DNA from: Saccopteryx bilineata
Taxonomy: Eukaryota; Chordata; Mammalia; Chiroptera; Emballonuridae
Direction of reading: 5' to 3'
Assembly (NCBI RefSeq): GCF_036850765.1
Contig: NC_089495.1
Location: forward strand, 63,712,410-63,776,409
Length of the DNA stretch: 64,000 nt
Part shown: positions 43,678 to 56,302 of the stretch, in pieces
Numbering within the stretch: the first letter of the stretch is position 1
How the letters are laid out: each line of letters begins with the position of its first letter
Made by a program: the position numbers and the translations under genes
The notes under the pieces: model-generated
The model's input: the letters and a program-made list of their open reading frames with translations, nothing else
Databases searched by the model: none
What the model was told of the DNA's origin: nothing

Positions 43678-44025
43678 ATGACCAGGCAGTGGCTCAGCGG
43701 ATAGAGCATTGGCCTGGGATACAGAGGACACAGGTTCAAAACCCTGAAGTTCCTAACTTCAGCATGAACTCATTCTATTTGAGTGCAGGGTCACGGCTTT
43801 AAGCAAGGGGTCACTGGCTTGAGCACAAAGTCCCTTGCTTGAGCAAGGGACACCAGCTCTTCTGGAGCCCCTCAGTCAAGGCACATCTGAGAAAGCAATG
43901 AACGAATAACTAAAATGCAGCAATGAAGAATTAATTTTTCTCATTTCTCTCCCTTCCTGCTTGTCTGTTCCTGTCTGTCCATCTTTCTATCTGTCTCTCT
44001 CGTGCACGCAAAAAAAGAAAAAAGA
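43678..44025 (+). mobile_element. tRNA-derived SINE, second bat family
   Basis: Sense-strand copy with a head including ggcagtggctcagcggatag (A box) and ggttcaaaaccc (degraded B box). A body with repeated cttgagca-type blocks (43,800-43,850) follows, then a CT-rich end (43,940-44,010). The body blocks form a short internal near-repeat. Confidence 0.85.
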
Positions 44026-45768
44026 AATTAATACTAAACAGTAAATGCTTTTTCATATGAGACATGTACAAGGACAAAGTAAAGAAGTGATTTAGTAACT
44101 TTTTCTAAGTTATTCTTGTAGGATAGGCCATGATACTGAATGAAGAAAAATACACTAAATCATTCATTGACTACCCTTTATCCAGTCTCATGAAAATATA
44201 TACTTACAACAGGACATTTATCTTTGCAATATGTGTTATGATAGTTTTATAGAGAAAACATTAGTTGAAAAATGAAGAATTTCAAGATTATTTTTCTCCT
44301 AGGTAGTGACTACTGATTTTTATTTTTATAAGCACTAACTTTTTCATTGAGCACTCCCTCATACTAGGGAAAAATTATACAATAATTCAATGATGTGTAC
44401 AGAAAATCTAAAAATATATATCATTAAATTTTCATAACAACCTTGAATGTTATATAGCTTAATACTTTTTGATTGATTAAGTATTTAAATCTCAGAGAGA
44501 GGAGGCAAATTGTTTCATATCTCAGAAAAAAAAGTTTTGAAAAGATAAGGATCAACAGTATAATACCCGACATACTCTAGTTTTTGTATTTATGTTATAT
44601 ATCGATAATTTTGAAGACATATACAAAGAATAATAATAAAATAGTATATTGTTTTAAAATAATTTAACAGGCTAACATACTATGACACAATACAATATTT
44701 TGAGAATTCAAAACACTGTCTTAGACCACAGACATTACTAAAAAAATTATTTGAGTTTATATTGCATAAAGTTTACTTTTAAGTTAATAGAAAGCTTGGT
44801 AACAGATTTTATTAGATCATTTCTAATAGTTTATTAACATATTCCTTTTAATTAGAAACACTTTTAAAGCTGAAAATTATATCATAATACAGTTTCCTTG
44901 ACAGTATAATTTATACTGTCTTAAATGAACTACACAATATTTTAAAGAGATGATAGCTTAATAAGTAAGACAGAATATAATTTTAAGTTATTTTAAAAAT
45001 GCAACTAGATATAAATACTCTTGAATCTTAACCGTATTTTAAAGAATTGATTCTATTGATCAATACATAGGCTCCAGCTGATTTTCATTACAGAACACAG
45101 TTCAAATATAATTTGAACTTTGAGCTTTTAAATTGTATATTTGATGTAGTTAGTGGACAGGGTTGATTTCATAGATGTGAGATTAGTTCAGTGCCACAGA
45201 GTTCGGCTCAAAAGGCTTTCACAATGAGATCATCGAAATGGTATTCACTCAGAGTTTATTGTGCATATAAAAACAGTTCTTAAACTGTAAGTTCTGAAAT
45301 CCACACTGGAATGAGCTCAGCATATATTGTTAGAAGAAAGCTTTCATAGTAAAAATACAGAAGCTGTTTATCATTTGCAATAATTGGTTATATCATTAGA
45401 GTTTTTGTAGAGATAGGGAATTGGTTAAAGTGGTTAACTATGACAATTTAGGGAATATATTATGTTTCTTTTATGATTTTCAGAAGCATTTATAAGAAGC
45501 AGTTTAAGTTAACTTTTCCTTATTTGCAGAGTGAATAATTTAAGTTTTTCTTATGTGTTTTAAATGGTTTTGTCTGTATAGGGAATTTTCAAATTTGGTC
45601 TTCATTTTGTGTTTTACTTTAACAATAGAGAAAACTAAATTTCAAACACTTTAGCTAATTAATTGATTAATTTAATCTTCTCCTTAACAATGACTGCATT
45701 CTAATTTAGGTAGGCATAAGAGGGTATAAATGAAAGATTAGAAAGAAAATATAACAATGGTTCAACTT
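44026..45768. other. AT-rich unassigned DNA
   Basis: No gene or nameable repeat seen. The piece at 45,150-45,330 is slightly GC-richer and may be unique. Confidence 0.45.
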
Positions 45769-45783
45769 TACTCTCTATATTCT

Positions 45784-46160
45784 TTTTTTTTTTTTTTTTT
45801 GTATTTTTCCGAAGCCAGAAACTGGGAGGCAGTCAGACAGACTCCCGCATGCGCCCCACCGGGATCCACCCGGCACGCCCACCAGGGGGTGATGCTCTGC
45901 CCATCTTGGGGCGTCCTTCTGCAGCAATCAGAGCCATTCTAGCACCTGAGGCAGAGGCCAAAGAGCCATCCTCAGCGCCCGGGCAAACTTTGCTCCAGTG
46001 GAGCTTGGCTGCGGGAGGAGAAGAGAGAGACAGAGAGGAAGGAGAGGGGGAGGGGTGGAGAAGCAGAAGGGTGTTTCTCCTGTGTGCCCTGGCTGGGAAT
46101 CGAACCAGGGACTCCTGCACGCCAGGCCGACGCTCTACCACTGAGCCAACCCGCCAGGGC
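45784..46160 (-). mobile_element. Rhin-1-like SINE with perfect 15-bp duplication
   Basis: Full copy from the T run (45,784-45,800) to the tRNA head ending gccagggc at 46,160. The complements of the B box (gggaatcgaacc) and the acceptor-stem bases are intact. The flanking tactctctatattct is identical at 45,769-45,783 and 46,161-46,175, so this is a young L1-mobilised insertion. Confidence 0.93.
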
Positions 46161-46849
46161 TACTCTCTATATTCTAACATAACATGTTGTACCAAATGTT
46201 AAAATTATAGTTCTTGCCTTTATTGTAGCAGTATATGGATATTTCCAATAACTTATTTTAGATGTTCTACTATTAAATTAATATTCACAAAAAATGTAAG
46301 GATTTTGTCTTCACTGGGATCATTGAAATGTACTGTGAAAAATGTTAATTTTATAGGCATCAACTATTTTTATGCAGTAAAACAGATAATTTCATGGTAG
46401 GATAAAAAAAAGTAGGATACTCTGATATTTTATTTTCTGTACTGGTGTCTCAACTAACATTGAGAAGGGCTAACATTTAACATATTATTATTTCTGGATC
46501 TGGTTGTTTCCCTGGGATCTCAAGTTTCATATAAAACTAAAAATTAAAAGTTAAATTTAAATTTGAATTAATTTTTTAAAATGTGCTGACATCATTAAAC
46601 ATTTATATGCCAAAAATCAATATTTGTATTATAACATATTTAATTTAAGTAAAGATTATCACAGATTTTTAAAAGAATTTTCTCTCATCAAAATGACTAT
46701 CAATTAAATGGCTATGTTGTTAGTCATATAGCAATTATTGTTTAAGAGGAATTCCACGTGATATACAATCATTTTCCAAGAATGGTACACACACCCCTGT
46801 CCAAATTCTATATGTGATTTTTGGGTTATGTTCTGAGTAGGACTTTTTT

Positions 46850-47210
46850 CTTTTTTTCTGAAGCTGGAAACAGGGAGGCAGTCAGACAGACTCCTGCATG
46901 CACCCAACTGGGATCCATCCTGCATGCCCACCAGGGGGCGATGCTCCACCCATCTGAGGTGCCACTCTGTTGCAACCAGAGCCATTCTAGTGCCTGAGGC
47001 AGAGGCCATAGGGCCATCCTCAGCACCCAGGCCAACTTTGTTCCGATGGAGCCTTGGCTGCCGAAGGGGAAGAGAGAGACAGAGAGGAAGAAGAGGGGGA
47101 GGGGTGGAGAAGCAGATGGGTGCCTCTCCTTTGTGCCCTGGCTGGGAATCGAACCCAGGACTCCTGCACACCAGGCCAATGCTCTACCACTGAGCCAACC
47201 GGCCAGGGCC
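46850..47210 (-). mobile_element. Rhin-1-like SINE with 14-bp duplication
   Basis: Full copy in the same orientation as the one 700 bases upstream. The flanking ctgagtaggacttt is found at 46,833-46,846 and 47,211-47,224. The B box complement gggaatcgaaccc is intact. Confidence 0.93.
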
Positions 47211-47304
47211 CTGAGTAGGACTTTGATGTAAATTATTACTGAGTATAAATTCTTCATTTATATAATAATCTAATCATGCATATTTTCAGATAGTCCAGTT
47301 CTAT

Positions 47305-47430
47305 CCTTGAGAAAACCAAGACACTGAGAGACTAAAGAAGTTCTCCAAGTGCATAAAGATAAAAGATTTTTGAGTTTGGATTTGCATCCAAAATACAGTC
47401 CAAAAGACTATCTTTTAATATGCACTACCA
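47305..47430 (+). mobile_element. MIR SINE relic
   Basis: Landmarks gagaaaaccaagacactgag, then a degraded gttctccaagtgcat, then gagtttggatttgcatcc match the 3' half of MIR. Short and old. Confidence 0.6.
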
Positions 47431-48417
47431 ATAATTGAAATATCAATGTAAAAGATAAGATAGAGGCATAGAAAGGGGGTTTAGCATATTTGCTTAAAAA
47501 AAAAGAAGGTTCAATACTAAAGTTTATGATAGCAAAACATTTTAATTTGCATAATTCTAAAATATTTATTTAAAAGTAACATAACTGTAGCCTCACTTGT
47601 ATTTTCTTCTCTTATAAAGAATATGGAATTCACAGTAGTTTTAAAACAAAAATGAAATCTTTTGTTGTCACACTTGTATTCAGAATACATGATACATATA
47701 AATATTATCTTATAGATTTTTTTATGTTTTATGACAAATTTGGGTATATTGGGATACTGTATTTTATTTTTGACAAATTTTAAAGCATGCCTGGGTTAAC
47801 TTAATTGTATAAGGTTTATAACTTCTTCAAAGGTCTTCAAGTATGTGGTTAGATCATGTAGCTACCCTATCTTGATGAATTTCTTGAATATGCAGCATCA
47901 TCTCTGCCTATATCAGTGCATCTTTTCATTATGTATTTTACCTTTTGCATTGGATTGTTAAGATATATTTTCATGCCTTAAACATATTTTTATCTCTAGA
48001 TGTCACTGAAAACATTTTATTTCTTCCTTAAAAATATATACATAAATCCAATCATTCTATATATTTTTATTCTTTAATTACTTTTATCAAGTTATTTAAA
48101 ATGTTCCTTCTTTAGAAGATTTTAACATAAGAAAAATAAATATTGTTTTCAGATAATGATAATACTAAGAGCAATGCAACTACAAAAAAGAGATGAAAGT
48201 ACTTTTTTGCAATTGTTTTATATGTATACATATAGACACACACATATATAAAGGTACTCAAGATAGTCCAGAAAATAAATAAATAAATAAACTGTAGAGA
48301 AGCAATACAACAGATTACACCTTTGCATTTACCATGAAATTTTCTACTTAAGAAAAATAATTTTCAGTAAATAATAATTAGGTCAATATAAATATACATA
48401 TGTTGTAAGAAATTACC
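47431..48417. other. AT-rich unassigned DNA
   Basis: No gene or nameable repeat. A short run of (aaat)n lies near 48,278-48,290. Confidence 0.45.
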
Positions 48418-48423
48418 AAGGTA

Positions 48424-49069
48424 TGTGTAAAGCCTGTAGCCGCAGCCACCATCATAGTCGCCTGGCCAATGCAGGTTCGCATTTGATACGGACAGACGGT
48501 AATGAAACAACGAAGCCAAGAACTGGTGGACCATTAGCTTTAATCCTAGCTTACACCTGGTGGGCAAGAAATAAACACAGTGGGAAAGCACTTCCCTTCC
48601 CATTCAATGCTCCCAAAGCCACTGACTTACCCAAGTTTCCTAGAATCAAAGGTTTCTACCTCACCAGTCTTATTCACCTCTGTTTCCCATTTCCTTTTCT
48701 CTGCACAAACTCTGCACAAACTGGTTTCTCCTTCAGCACTATGCCATCTTGGCTGCTTCTCCTCTCCTTCACATGGCTTTTCTCTGTTCTCCTCCTGCAT
48801 GGACTCCTCTGCCCCATTTTATAGTGTAGAAATAAAAACCTCTAATCCAATATACAAACAAGGAAGTCTCTGATACAAAGTCACTTATCTGAGGCATGAT
48901 GGGATTCCTCATGAGAGTGCACTACTGGACATCATGCAATAGTCAAGGGTGTGGGGAAAAGCTTAGTGTTAAAACTAAGCCTTAAGCTATAATGACCCTG
49001 CCTGCTTACAGCCTGTCCCTCACACCCAATGCAAACTATAAGCAAGCAAACATATACATCATATTTACA
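48424..49069 (-). mobile_element. Solo LTR, antisense
   Basis: On the minus strand there is a TATA-like box (complement of cattttatagtg, 48,816-48,826) and, about 280 bases on, an ATTAAA poly-A signal (complement at 48,539-48,544). About 115 bases of R/U5-like sequence follow and end in tttacaca. That last part aligns with the end of the LTR at 56,303-56,830. Ends TG...CA with an imperfect 6-bp duplication (aaggta at 48,418-48,423, aacgta at 49,070-49,075) are proposed. The right edge is the least certain part. There are no internal retroviral genes. Confidence 0.65.
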
Positions 49070-49141
49070 AACGTATTTGACCAATAATATGTAAAATATT
49101 TAGAGAGATTTAAGACTCTTTTACATGACATTATAACATTT

Positions 49142-49440
49142 TTTTGTGTGTGTGTGACAGAGACAGACAGAGTCAGAGAAAGGGACAGTCAGGAAAGGAA
49201 AGAGATGAGAAGCAGCACTTAAGTTGTTTATTGATTACTTTCTCATATGTGCCTTGACAGAAGGGGGCAGCTTCAGGAGACCAAGTGACCCCTTCCTCAT
49301 GCCAGCGACCCTGGGATCAAGCTAGTGAGCCTTGCTCAAACCAGATGAGCCTGTGCTCAAGTGGCAACCACGGGGCCTTGAACCTGGGTCCTCTGCATCC
49401 CAGTTTGACACTCTATCCACTGTGCCACTGCCTGGTTAGG
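49142..49440 (-). mobile_element. tRNA-derived SINE, second bat family
   Basis: It begins with a T-rich, (tg)n and purine-rich end at 49,140-49,200. The body contains ctcaaaccagatgagcc, and the tRNA head complement ends at ctctatccactgtgcc. The flanking tgacattataac appears at about 49,127 and 49,441. Confidence 0.87.
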
Positions 49441-49469
49441 TGACATTATAACTTTTTGTCACATGCATT

Positions 49470-49735
49470 TATCACTCTTGACAACAGTAGTGGGTTGAAC
49501 TGCAATGCATTGACAAACCAAAGATCATCCAAGATTACTCACAATAAATCAAGCCTAAAAGAAACACAAACACATTGAGTCTTCAGAAGAAGCATGACCC
49601 TGCTGACAACTTGATTACTGAATTCTTGCCTTCAGAAATGTGCAACAATAAATGTTTGCTATTTTAAGGGACCATGTTTCTTATAATTTATGATGATAGT
49701 CCCAGTAAATGAATAAACACCACTGTGAAACTTTA
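49470..49735 (+). mobile_element. MLT1-like LTR relic
   Basis: Opens with gtgggttgaactgcaatg and ends with ttgccttcagaaatgtgcaa, then caataaatgtttgctatttt. This is the usual end of MLT1-type LTRs, including an AATAAA-type signal. Short and diverged. Confidence 0.55.
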
Positions 49736-50777
49736 AAATAAACATAGAGAAATAAGTACTTTTTGAGGAAAAAAACATGTTATGTTAAGCAATGATTAAT
49801 TTTACTCTGATAATTAAAATACAGAGTATTGTGAAATATTTTTACTATAAGTAAATATGTGTGTATGTATGTATATGTATATATACGCTTGTGTGTGTAT
49901 GTGCATATATGTTTGCATATTACAAAAGAGACATGATAAGTGAAATGAATTATACACTTTGGTTTTTTGAGATAACTTTGCCTTACATAATATTTATGGG
50001 TACATATAGAAAAATTTAATTTTAATGTGCTATTTCAATATATTGATATTTGCAGACCAGTTCTTAAAACTGAACTTTATTTTTTCAGTGCATACCTGGT
50101 GAAGAACTTATGCCTGGTGTAGGGTTAGGTCCTAAAAAATATCTGTGGATGTGTACATATAGTAGCTATTAAATTAAGTAAATTGTGTTTGAGTATTCAA
50201 ATACAAACATATAATAAAGGCAATTGTATAAAATCTCTCATATAAATTAAAAGAAAAAGGAAAAACTAATTACTTCTCCATAGTTCAAATAAAGCCCAGT
50301 ATATTAAGTCATCTATTCATTTGTCCAATCAAGAAATGTAATTTCTTCTTCTACATTACAATAACACAATTACACTTATTCAAATAAGAATTACTCTTGC
50401 TAGTTGTCATATGCACATAACATATTCAACTACTTAGATTATATCTGCTGCTGGAATGTTATACTGTAAAAATAATTCATATTTTTATCAACATTAAATT
50501 CACATAAGCATAAGATAATAATCTCTGCTATTGCTTGTAGATGATTGAAGAAAAGATAACTTTTACTACTGCCTTCTAGAATCAATACATATTTCGTGTA
50601 TATCTTGTGGACAATGTGAGATACACTTTATAACTAAACAAAATTGATATGATTAATAATGTGCAATGGGCATTATCAGGGCTATTTTAAAAATAAATTA
50701 TTTCCATCGTAAGTTAAAGAAAGTGTGAATGTGTATATCACAATATTCATGGAGAATTTCTTATTTTGTTACTGATT
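49736..50777. other. AT-rich unassigned DNA
   Basis: Contains a (TGTA)n-like short repeat at about 49,858-49,915. No gene or nameable transposable element. Confidence 0.45.
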
Positions 50778-50790
50778 AGAATTGAATCCT

Positions 50791-51167
50791 ATGCGCAATA
50801 CAGCAAAATGGTGGGATCTTGATAACATGATATGAAGTGAAATAAGTAAATCAGAAAAAACCAGGAACTGCATTATTCCATACGTAGGTGGGACATAAAA
50901 GTGAAACTAAGAGACATTGATAAGAGTTTGGTGGTTAAGGGGGGGAGGGGGGAATGGGAGAGGGAAAGGGGGAGGGGGAGGGGCACAAAGAAAACAAGAT
51001 AGAAGGTGACAGAGGACAATCTGACTTTGGGTGATGGGTATGCAACACAATTGAACGACAAGATAACCTGGACTTGTTATCTTTGAATATATGTATCCTG
51101 ATTTATTGATGTCACCCCATTAAAAAAATAAAATTATAAAAAAATAAAATAAAATAAAAAAGAAAAA
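50791..51167 (+). mobile_element. Very short L1 3' end insertion
   Basis: The last ORF2 codons and 3'UTR only, aligned to the full-length L1 from about 12,376 to its end. It has a G-rich tract at 50,939-50,990 and an A-rich tail. Perfect 13-bp duplications agaattgaatcct lie at 50,778-50,790 and 51,168-51,180. A few bases (atgcgcaata) at the 5' junction do not match L1. Confidence 0.92.
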
Positions 51168-51375
51168 AGAATTGAATCCTGTTTAAAAACTTACAGTTTC
51201 TTTTCAATCTGTGCTTTCTTTCTCAAATTATTTTGAACACTACTTTTATTGAGGTTTATAACATACAGAATCTTGTATAAAATATATGTTGCCATTTATA
51301 AAATGTTCCTTGTATAAACATTACTTGCTATTTCAATAGGTAGCTATTTGCTACCTCAAAAACTAGCTGGTTGGC

Positions 51376-51735
51376 CCTGGCCTGTTGGCTCAGTGGTAGA
51401 GCATCGGCCTGGCGTGCAGGAGTCCCAGATTCTATTCCCGGCCAGGGCACATAGGAGAAGCGCCCATCTGCTTCTCCACCCCTCCCCCTCTCCTTCCTCT
51501 CTGTCTCTCTCTTCCCCTCCCGCAGCCAAGGCTCCATTGGAGCAAAGTTGGCCCTGGCGCTGAGGATGGCTCTATGGCCTCTGCCTCAGGCACTAGAATG
51601 GCTCTGGTTGCAGCAGAGTGACACCCCAGATGGGCAGAGCATCACTCCCTGGTGGGCATGCCAGGTGGATGCCAGTCGGGCAGTCTGTCTGACTGCCTCC
51701 CCGTTTCCAACTTCAGAAAAATTAAAAAAAAAAAA
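51376..51735 (+). mobile_element. Rhin-1-like SINE
   Basis: Full copy with head gccctggcctgttggctcag, a CT-rich body and an A tail at about 51,720-51,736. The approximate flanking duplication is aaactagctggt / aacctagctggc. It faces the antisense copy at 51,855-52,200. Confidence 0.9.
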
Positions 51736-51808
51736 ACAAACCTAGCTGGCTTTTCTAGTCTCATATATTTTTATTGTTTTGAAGGGGGGTCAATTAGAAT
51801 GTTTTTAG

Positions 51809-51810
51809 CT

Positions 51811-51850
<40 letters not shown>

Positions 51851-51853
51851 TTT
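51809..51853. repeat. (TTTA)n microsatellite
   Basis: About eleven TTTA units directly next to the T-rich end of the following SINE. It probably grew from the SINE tail. Confidence 0.9.
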
Positions 51854-51854
51854 T

Positions 51855-52200
51855 TCTGTGAGAAGCAGAGAGGCAGAGAGGCAGACTCCCAAACGCACCT
51901 GACTGGGATCCATCTGGCAAGCCCACTAGGGGGTGATGCTCTGTCCATCTGGGGCCTTGCTCTGTTGCAACCGGAGCCATTCTAGCAGCTGAGGCAGAGG
52001 CATGGAACCATCCTCGGCATCTGGGCCAACTTTGCTCCAATGGAGCCTAGGCTGTGAGAGGTGAAGAGAGAGGTAGAGAGAAAGCAGATGAAGGGTGGAG
52101 AAGCAGATGGGCACTTCTCCCGTGTGCCCTGGCCGGAAATTGAGCCTGGGACTTCCACACAACAGGCCAATGTTCTGCCACTGAGCCATCCAGCCAGGGT
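51855..52200 (-). mobile_element. Rhin-1-like SINE
   Basis: Antisense copy with a purine-rich body (52,050-52,100) and a tRNA head complement ending gccagggt at about 52,200. It forms an inverted pair with the copy at 51,376-51,735. Confidence 0.88.
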
Positions 52201-52960
52201 CGTATTTAGCCTTTTCAGAAGTATTCAAAGAATATAGTGAACATATATGTCAGCATTCTACATGGATATGTTTTTTTAAAACCTGCCAAGAACACAGTGC
52301 AATTTTTAAAAATAAAAATAAAGAATACTGATTTTAATCTGTATAATTTTCTTAAAACTGATGTGAAATAACATTTATGTTTCAGAATTCTAAACCTACA
52401 GATTCCAAACTTGAATTGTAAGTTCAATGTTTTAATTTGAATGAATTTGAAATTGCAAGAATTACTTACCTCTACCTCTTCTTGTCTTTCTTCATGTGCA
52501 TTTTAATGTTAATAGTTTTGTAGAATTAGAAGGTGCTATAATACAAAGATACCATATGTGTCTTTGTAGAAATTTTGTTTTTCTATCTCATTTGACCAGC
52601 AGATTTCTTTACTCCAATTGCATCGTGAAATTGTGTGGTTAATCAGAATTATCATCTACCAAAGGCAATTTCAATGTTTGCACATTTTATCTTGGGAATA
52701 TATGAACAAAAATGAAGGATGGAAGATCCTAAAGAGATGATTCTAGTACCTGTAACAAGTAATAAACTTATTGTATGAATTAAAGAAAGGTAAATTATAT
52801 GATAAATAGATATTAAGGAAAGTTTTGTGTTAATAATAGTCATGTGGATCAAGACATTTTTCTTATAATAATATAGAAATTTGATGAAAAAAAAACAACC
52901 AATACTATTTCTTCTAATTCAGCAACTGATGCATTGATTTATAACATTTTAATACTTTTT
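52201..52960. other. AT-rich unassigned DNA
   Basis: No gene or nameable repeat seen. Confidence 0.45.
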
Positions 52961-52964
52961 AAAA

Positions 52965-53130
52965 ACTTATACATTTTAGAGAGAGAAAACGAGGGCCAGA
53001 AAGAGACAGGCTTGTTGTTCACTTACTTATCCATTTGTCAGTTTATCCTTGCATGTACCTGAACCAAGGATCAAACCTACAACCTTGGCAATTCGGGAGG
53101 ACGCTCCAAACAACAGTGCTACCCAGCCAG
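52965..53130 (-). mobile_element. Older tRNA-derived SINE, short form
   Basis: The purine-rich end gagagagaaaacgag and tRNA-head complement (aaggatcaaacctac, then tgctacccagccagtg) match the same short family as 53,952-54,105, with many substitutions. Confidence 0.65.
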
Positions 53131-53945
53131 TGTAATACTTTTACTTTATTAAATAAAATTGGTGTGCAAAGTTTTAGAATGAGATATTTATTACAAGATA
53201 AAATAAGATAGGCTTATTCTGTTGGTTAAGATGGACTTTCTTTAATCAAAATTGCTAATATTGTATGTAACCATTTTTATATTCATGTAATTCAATTAGT
53301 GTAAATAGAAAAATTTAACTGTCAAGTAGTTTTTTAAATCAATATGCACCAACATATTGAAACATATTTTGTATGTATGACTGTTAAACCCCTACTGAAG
53401 GAATTATTAATATATCTCGAGCAGCCGCTACTTCTTTTTTAGGAAATTGTAAGAATAAATTTGACATATTGCAAGCCACATGATCCAATCCAATGAGGAA
53501 GATTAAGACATGAAAATTAGTCATTAATACCCAAATTACAAGATTACTAAAAGTGATATAAATATGTATGTTGAAATACTAAATATACTTTTAAGATTTT
53601 AAAGGCTTAAAATATCCTGAAAGCTGTCAATAAAAAAAAATTACAGTATTAAAAGTCCACTTAATAAAATATTTTATGTTTACAATTTTATTTTCTCTAA
53701 GCTTTTTTACTGTGATTTTAAAAATATGATAATGCAATATTGTTCAAACTCTACAGAAAACTAAATAAGCATTAAGGCAATGTTTAGCATTTTAAGTCTA
53801 ATTTTTAAAACTCAAGAATACATAAAAATGTACCTGAGTTTTATTCTAATGTACATATAATTAATACAAAGTTTTATTATTCTTTAATTATTAGTAAAAT
53901 ATTTTGTGATTCCTGATTTTCTTTTCAAACTGAGTATTAGAAATA
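53131..53945. other. AT-rich unassigned DNA
   Basis: No gene or nameable repeat seen. Confidence 0.45.
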
Positions 53946-53951
53946 TATAAG

Positions 53952-54105
53952 CCTTGGTTGGGTAGCTCAGTTGGTAAGAGCATCATTGCAAAGTGCAGAG
54001 GTTGCAGGTTCAATCCCCAGTGAGGGCACATACAGGAACAGATCAATGGTCCTGTCACTCTCTCTTCTTCTCTCCCTTTCTCTCTAAAATCAATACAATA
54101 AAAAT
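53952..54105 (+). mobile_element. Older tRNA-derived SINE, short form
   Basis: The tRNA-like head has ggtagctcagttggtaagag (A box) and ggttcaatcccc (B box). A short CT-rich body and an A-rich end follow. It resembles short bat SINEs with a tRNA head distinct from Rhin-1. An (AT)n run follows at 54,110-54,130. Confidence 0.75.
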
Positions 54106-54130
54106 TTAAATATATATATATATATATATA

Positions 54131-55185
54131 ATACACATTATTTGTGAGATTAGCCATAAAATGTGTCTATCACCTGAATATTTTTAAAAATTTTGAGCAA
54201 TTCATTTAATACAAAACTACCAGATTTATGCATTGCATTATTTTTAAATTACCTAGCTTTATTTTTAACTCATAATTGACTTATATTCTTCAAATATGAT
54301 TCACAACTTTTCAATCTTCTGTCACATTCAGTAACAAAATTATGACTTTCACTGTAAAACTTTAGTATATTAGCCATCTTTAAATTTTATTTTGAAGCCC
54401 CTTTCCTTAGTGTTTTTCCTTTTGCATAAAGAGGTCACTGATATCTTAATTTCTTCTTTCTTTGTCCCTGGTTACTGAATATTAGCAAAGAAAATAAAAA
54501 ATATATATGCTGAAAGATTTCACTATTAATTATAGTTTTCTAAACTCAGACATTCCTTCACAGATTATTCTGGCATTTATTTTCATGTAACTATGCACTG
54601 TTATATTTGTTAAATTTGCATATCACCAATATAATACTTTTAACAATATACTGAAAATAGAAATTTATTAATTCTTATATGATAAAGGACTTCTTAATAT
54701 TTGAACTATATTTACCTCAATACAATATTAGAAGTTGATAGTATATTTTATTATTCTTATTACTTCAAAGAAATAATTGCATTGTATTTGACTTCTATTC
54801 TTATTACCAATGTATCATCTATCAATCTAAATTTTGTTTTTAGGCACTCAAACTTTTCTCTTTTATAAAATTTATTTTTGTGTTTTATTTTTCTTTGCTT
54901 TTTGTGTTTGAGGTCCCTCTATGACATAACTATGTACAGATTTTTAAAATTATTTTATCTAAAATTTTTTTGAAATTTGAAATTGGGATACTTATTCATA
55001 AATTCTGTCTAATATTTATTCCTTTTATAATTTGATTTTAACATTGATATAGCGATTACTCATACCACATTATATATCACACCTTTCAAAATTTTTATTT
55101 TCTTGAATTATTTCAACTTCCATTTAGCCATTCTTGTCTAGTATTTATTTACTCATCATGCATTACTGATATTTTGTATAACTTT
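54131..55185. other. AT-rich unassigned DNA
   Basis: T-rich in its second half. No gene or nameable repeat seen. Confidence 0.4.
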
Positions 55186-55186
55186 T

Positions 55187-55553
55187 TTTTTTTAATTTTT
55201 CTGAAGTAAGAAGTGGGAAGGCAGATAGACAGACTCCCACATGTGCCGAATCAGGATCCACCTGGCATGCCCACTAGGAGGTGATGCTTGGCCCCTCTGG
55301 GACATTGTTCTGCTGCAATCGGAGCCATTCTAGCACCTGAGGTGGAGGCCATGGAGCCATCCTCAGTGCCCGGGCCAACTTTGCTCCAATGGAGCGTTGG
55401 CTGCAGGAGGGGAAGAGAGAGATAGAAAGAAAGGAGAAGGGGAAGGGTGGAGAAGCAGATGAGCACTTCTCCTGTGTGTCCTGGCTGGAAATCAAACCTA
55501 GGACTTCCATATGCCAGGCTGATGCTCTACCATTGAGCCAGCCAACGAGGGCC
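55187..55553 (-). mobile_element. Rhin-1-like SINE
   Basis: Full antisense copy from the T run (55,180-55,193) to the tRNA head complement ending gagggc at about 55,553. The flanking tgtataact occurs at about 55,175 and 55,554. Confidence 0.88.
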
Positions 55554-56297
55554 TGTATAACTGTTAACTGAACAAAAGGCATTTTATTTGACTTAGTTAT
55601 TACTAAAATAATCTTTTTATATATTCAAGAAAGATCTTTTCAAAAATCTAAGTCAATAATTTTACTAGTAAGTTATTTTATGCTACATTTAAAACTAAAC
55701 ATGTGATAAGAAACTTGAAATAGAAATCATAGGCCAATGTTGTTTTTTTTATTTCTATAACTTCTAATATTTTAAGGGTTTTAAAATTTACATTTAAGCT
55801 TTTGATCCATTTTGAGTTGATGTTTGTGTATGGTGTGTAATAAGAATCTAATTTCATATGTGTGCCCATGGATATTCCATTTTCCCAATACCACTTATTA
55901 AAGAGGCTATCTTTTCCCCATCATGTAGGTGAGTCACCTTTGTTGAAGATAGGTTGATATGCATGGGTTTATTTTAGGGTTCTCAATATTATTTTTTTAG
56001 TCAATATGTCTGTTGATTATAAAAAAATATTGAACTTAGTCAAATGATTTTTGCATCTATTAAGGTTTTTAATTTTATTAATGTAGTATACAATATTATT
56101 TGATTTGCATATATCAAACAATTATTGTATTCCAGGGATATTACCTAGTCTTTTTAGTGTGTTATAAATTAATTGTTAATATTTTGTGAATAAATTCTAA
56201 TCTGTGTGAATTTGGTGTATTGGTTTGTAGTTTTATTTTCTTTTGATGTCTTTGGTATCTGGGTAATGCTGCTCTAATAAAATAAGTTCAGAAGTTT

Positions 56298-56302
56298 CCC
56301 CT
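56298..56302. repeat. Target-site duplication of the solo LTR, left copy
   Basis: The five bases cccct recur at 56,831-56,835. Joining the L1 across one copy restores continuous old-L1 sequence (gtttcccct then cttctatttt). Confidence 0.75.

Noticed and set aside
45833..46202. Open frames of 100-150 residues over SINEs (also at 33.4, 46.8, 51.5, 55.3 and 60.7 kb)
   Set aside because: The same peptide fragments recur wherever a Rhin-1-like SINE occurs, in both orientations, so they reflect the repeat and not genes.
48423..48873. 133- and 97-residue open frames as a possible secreted protein
   Set aside because: They lie entirely within an antisense LTR with TATA and poly-A signals, and the hydrophobic runs come from its CT-rich R region.
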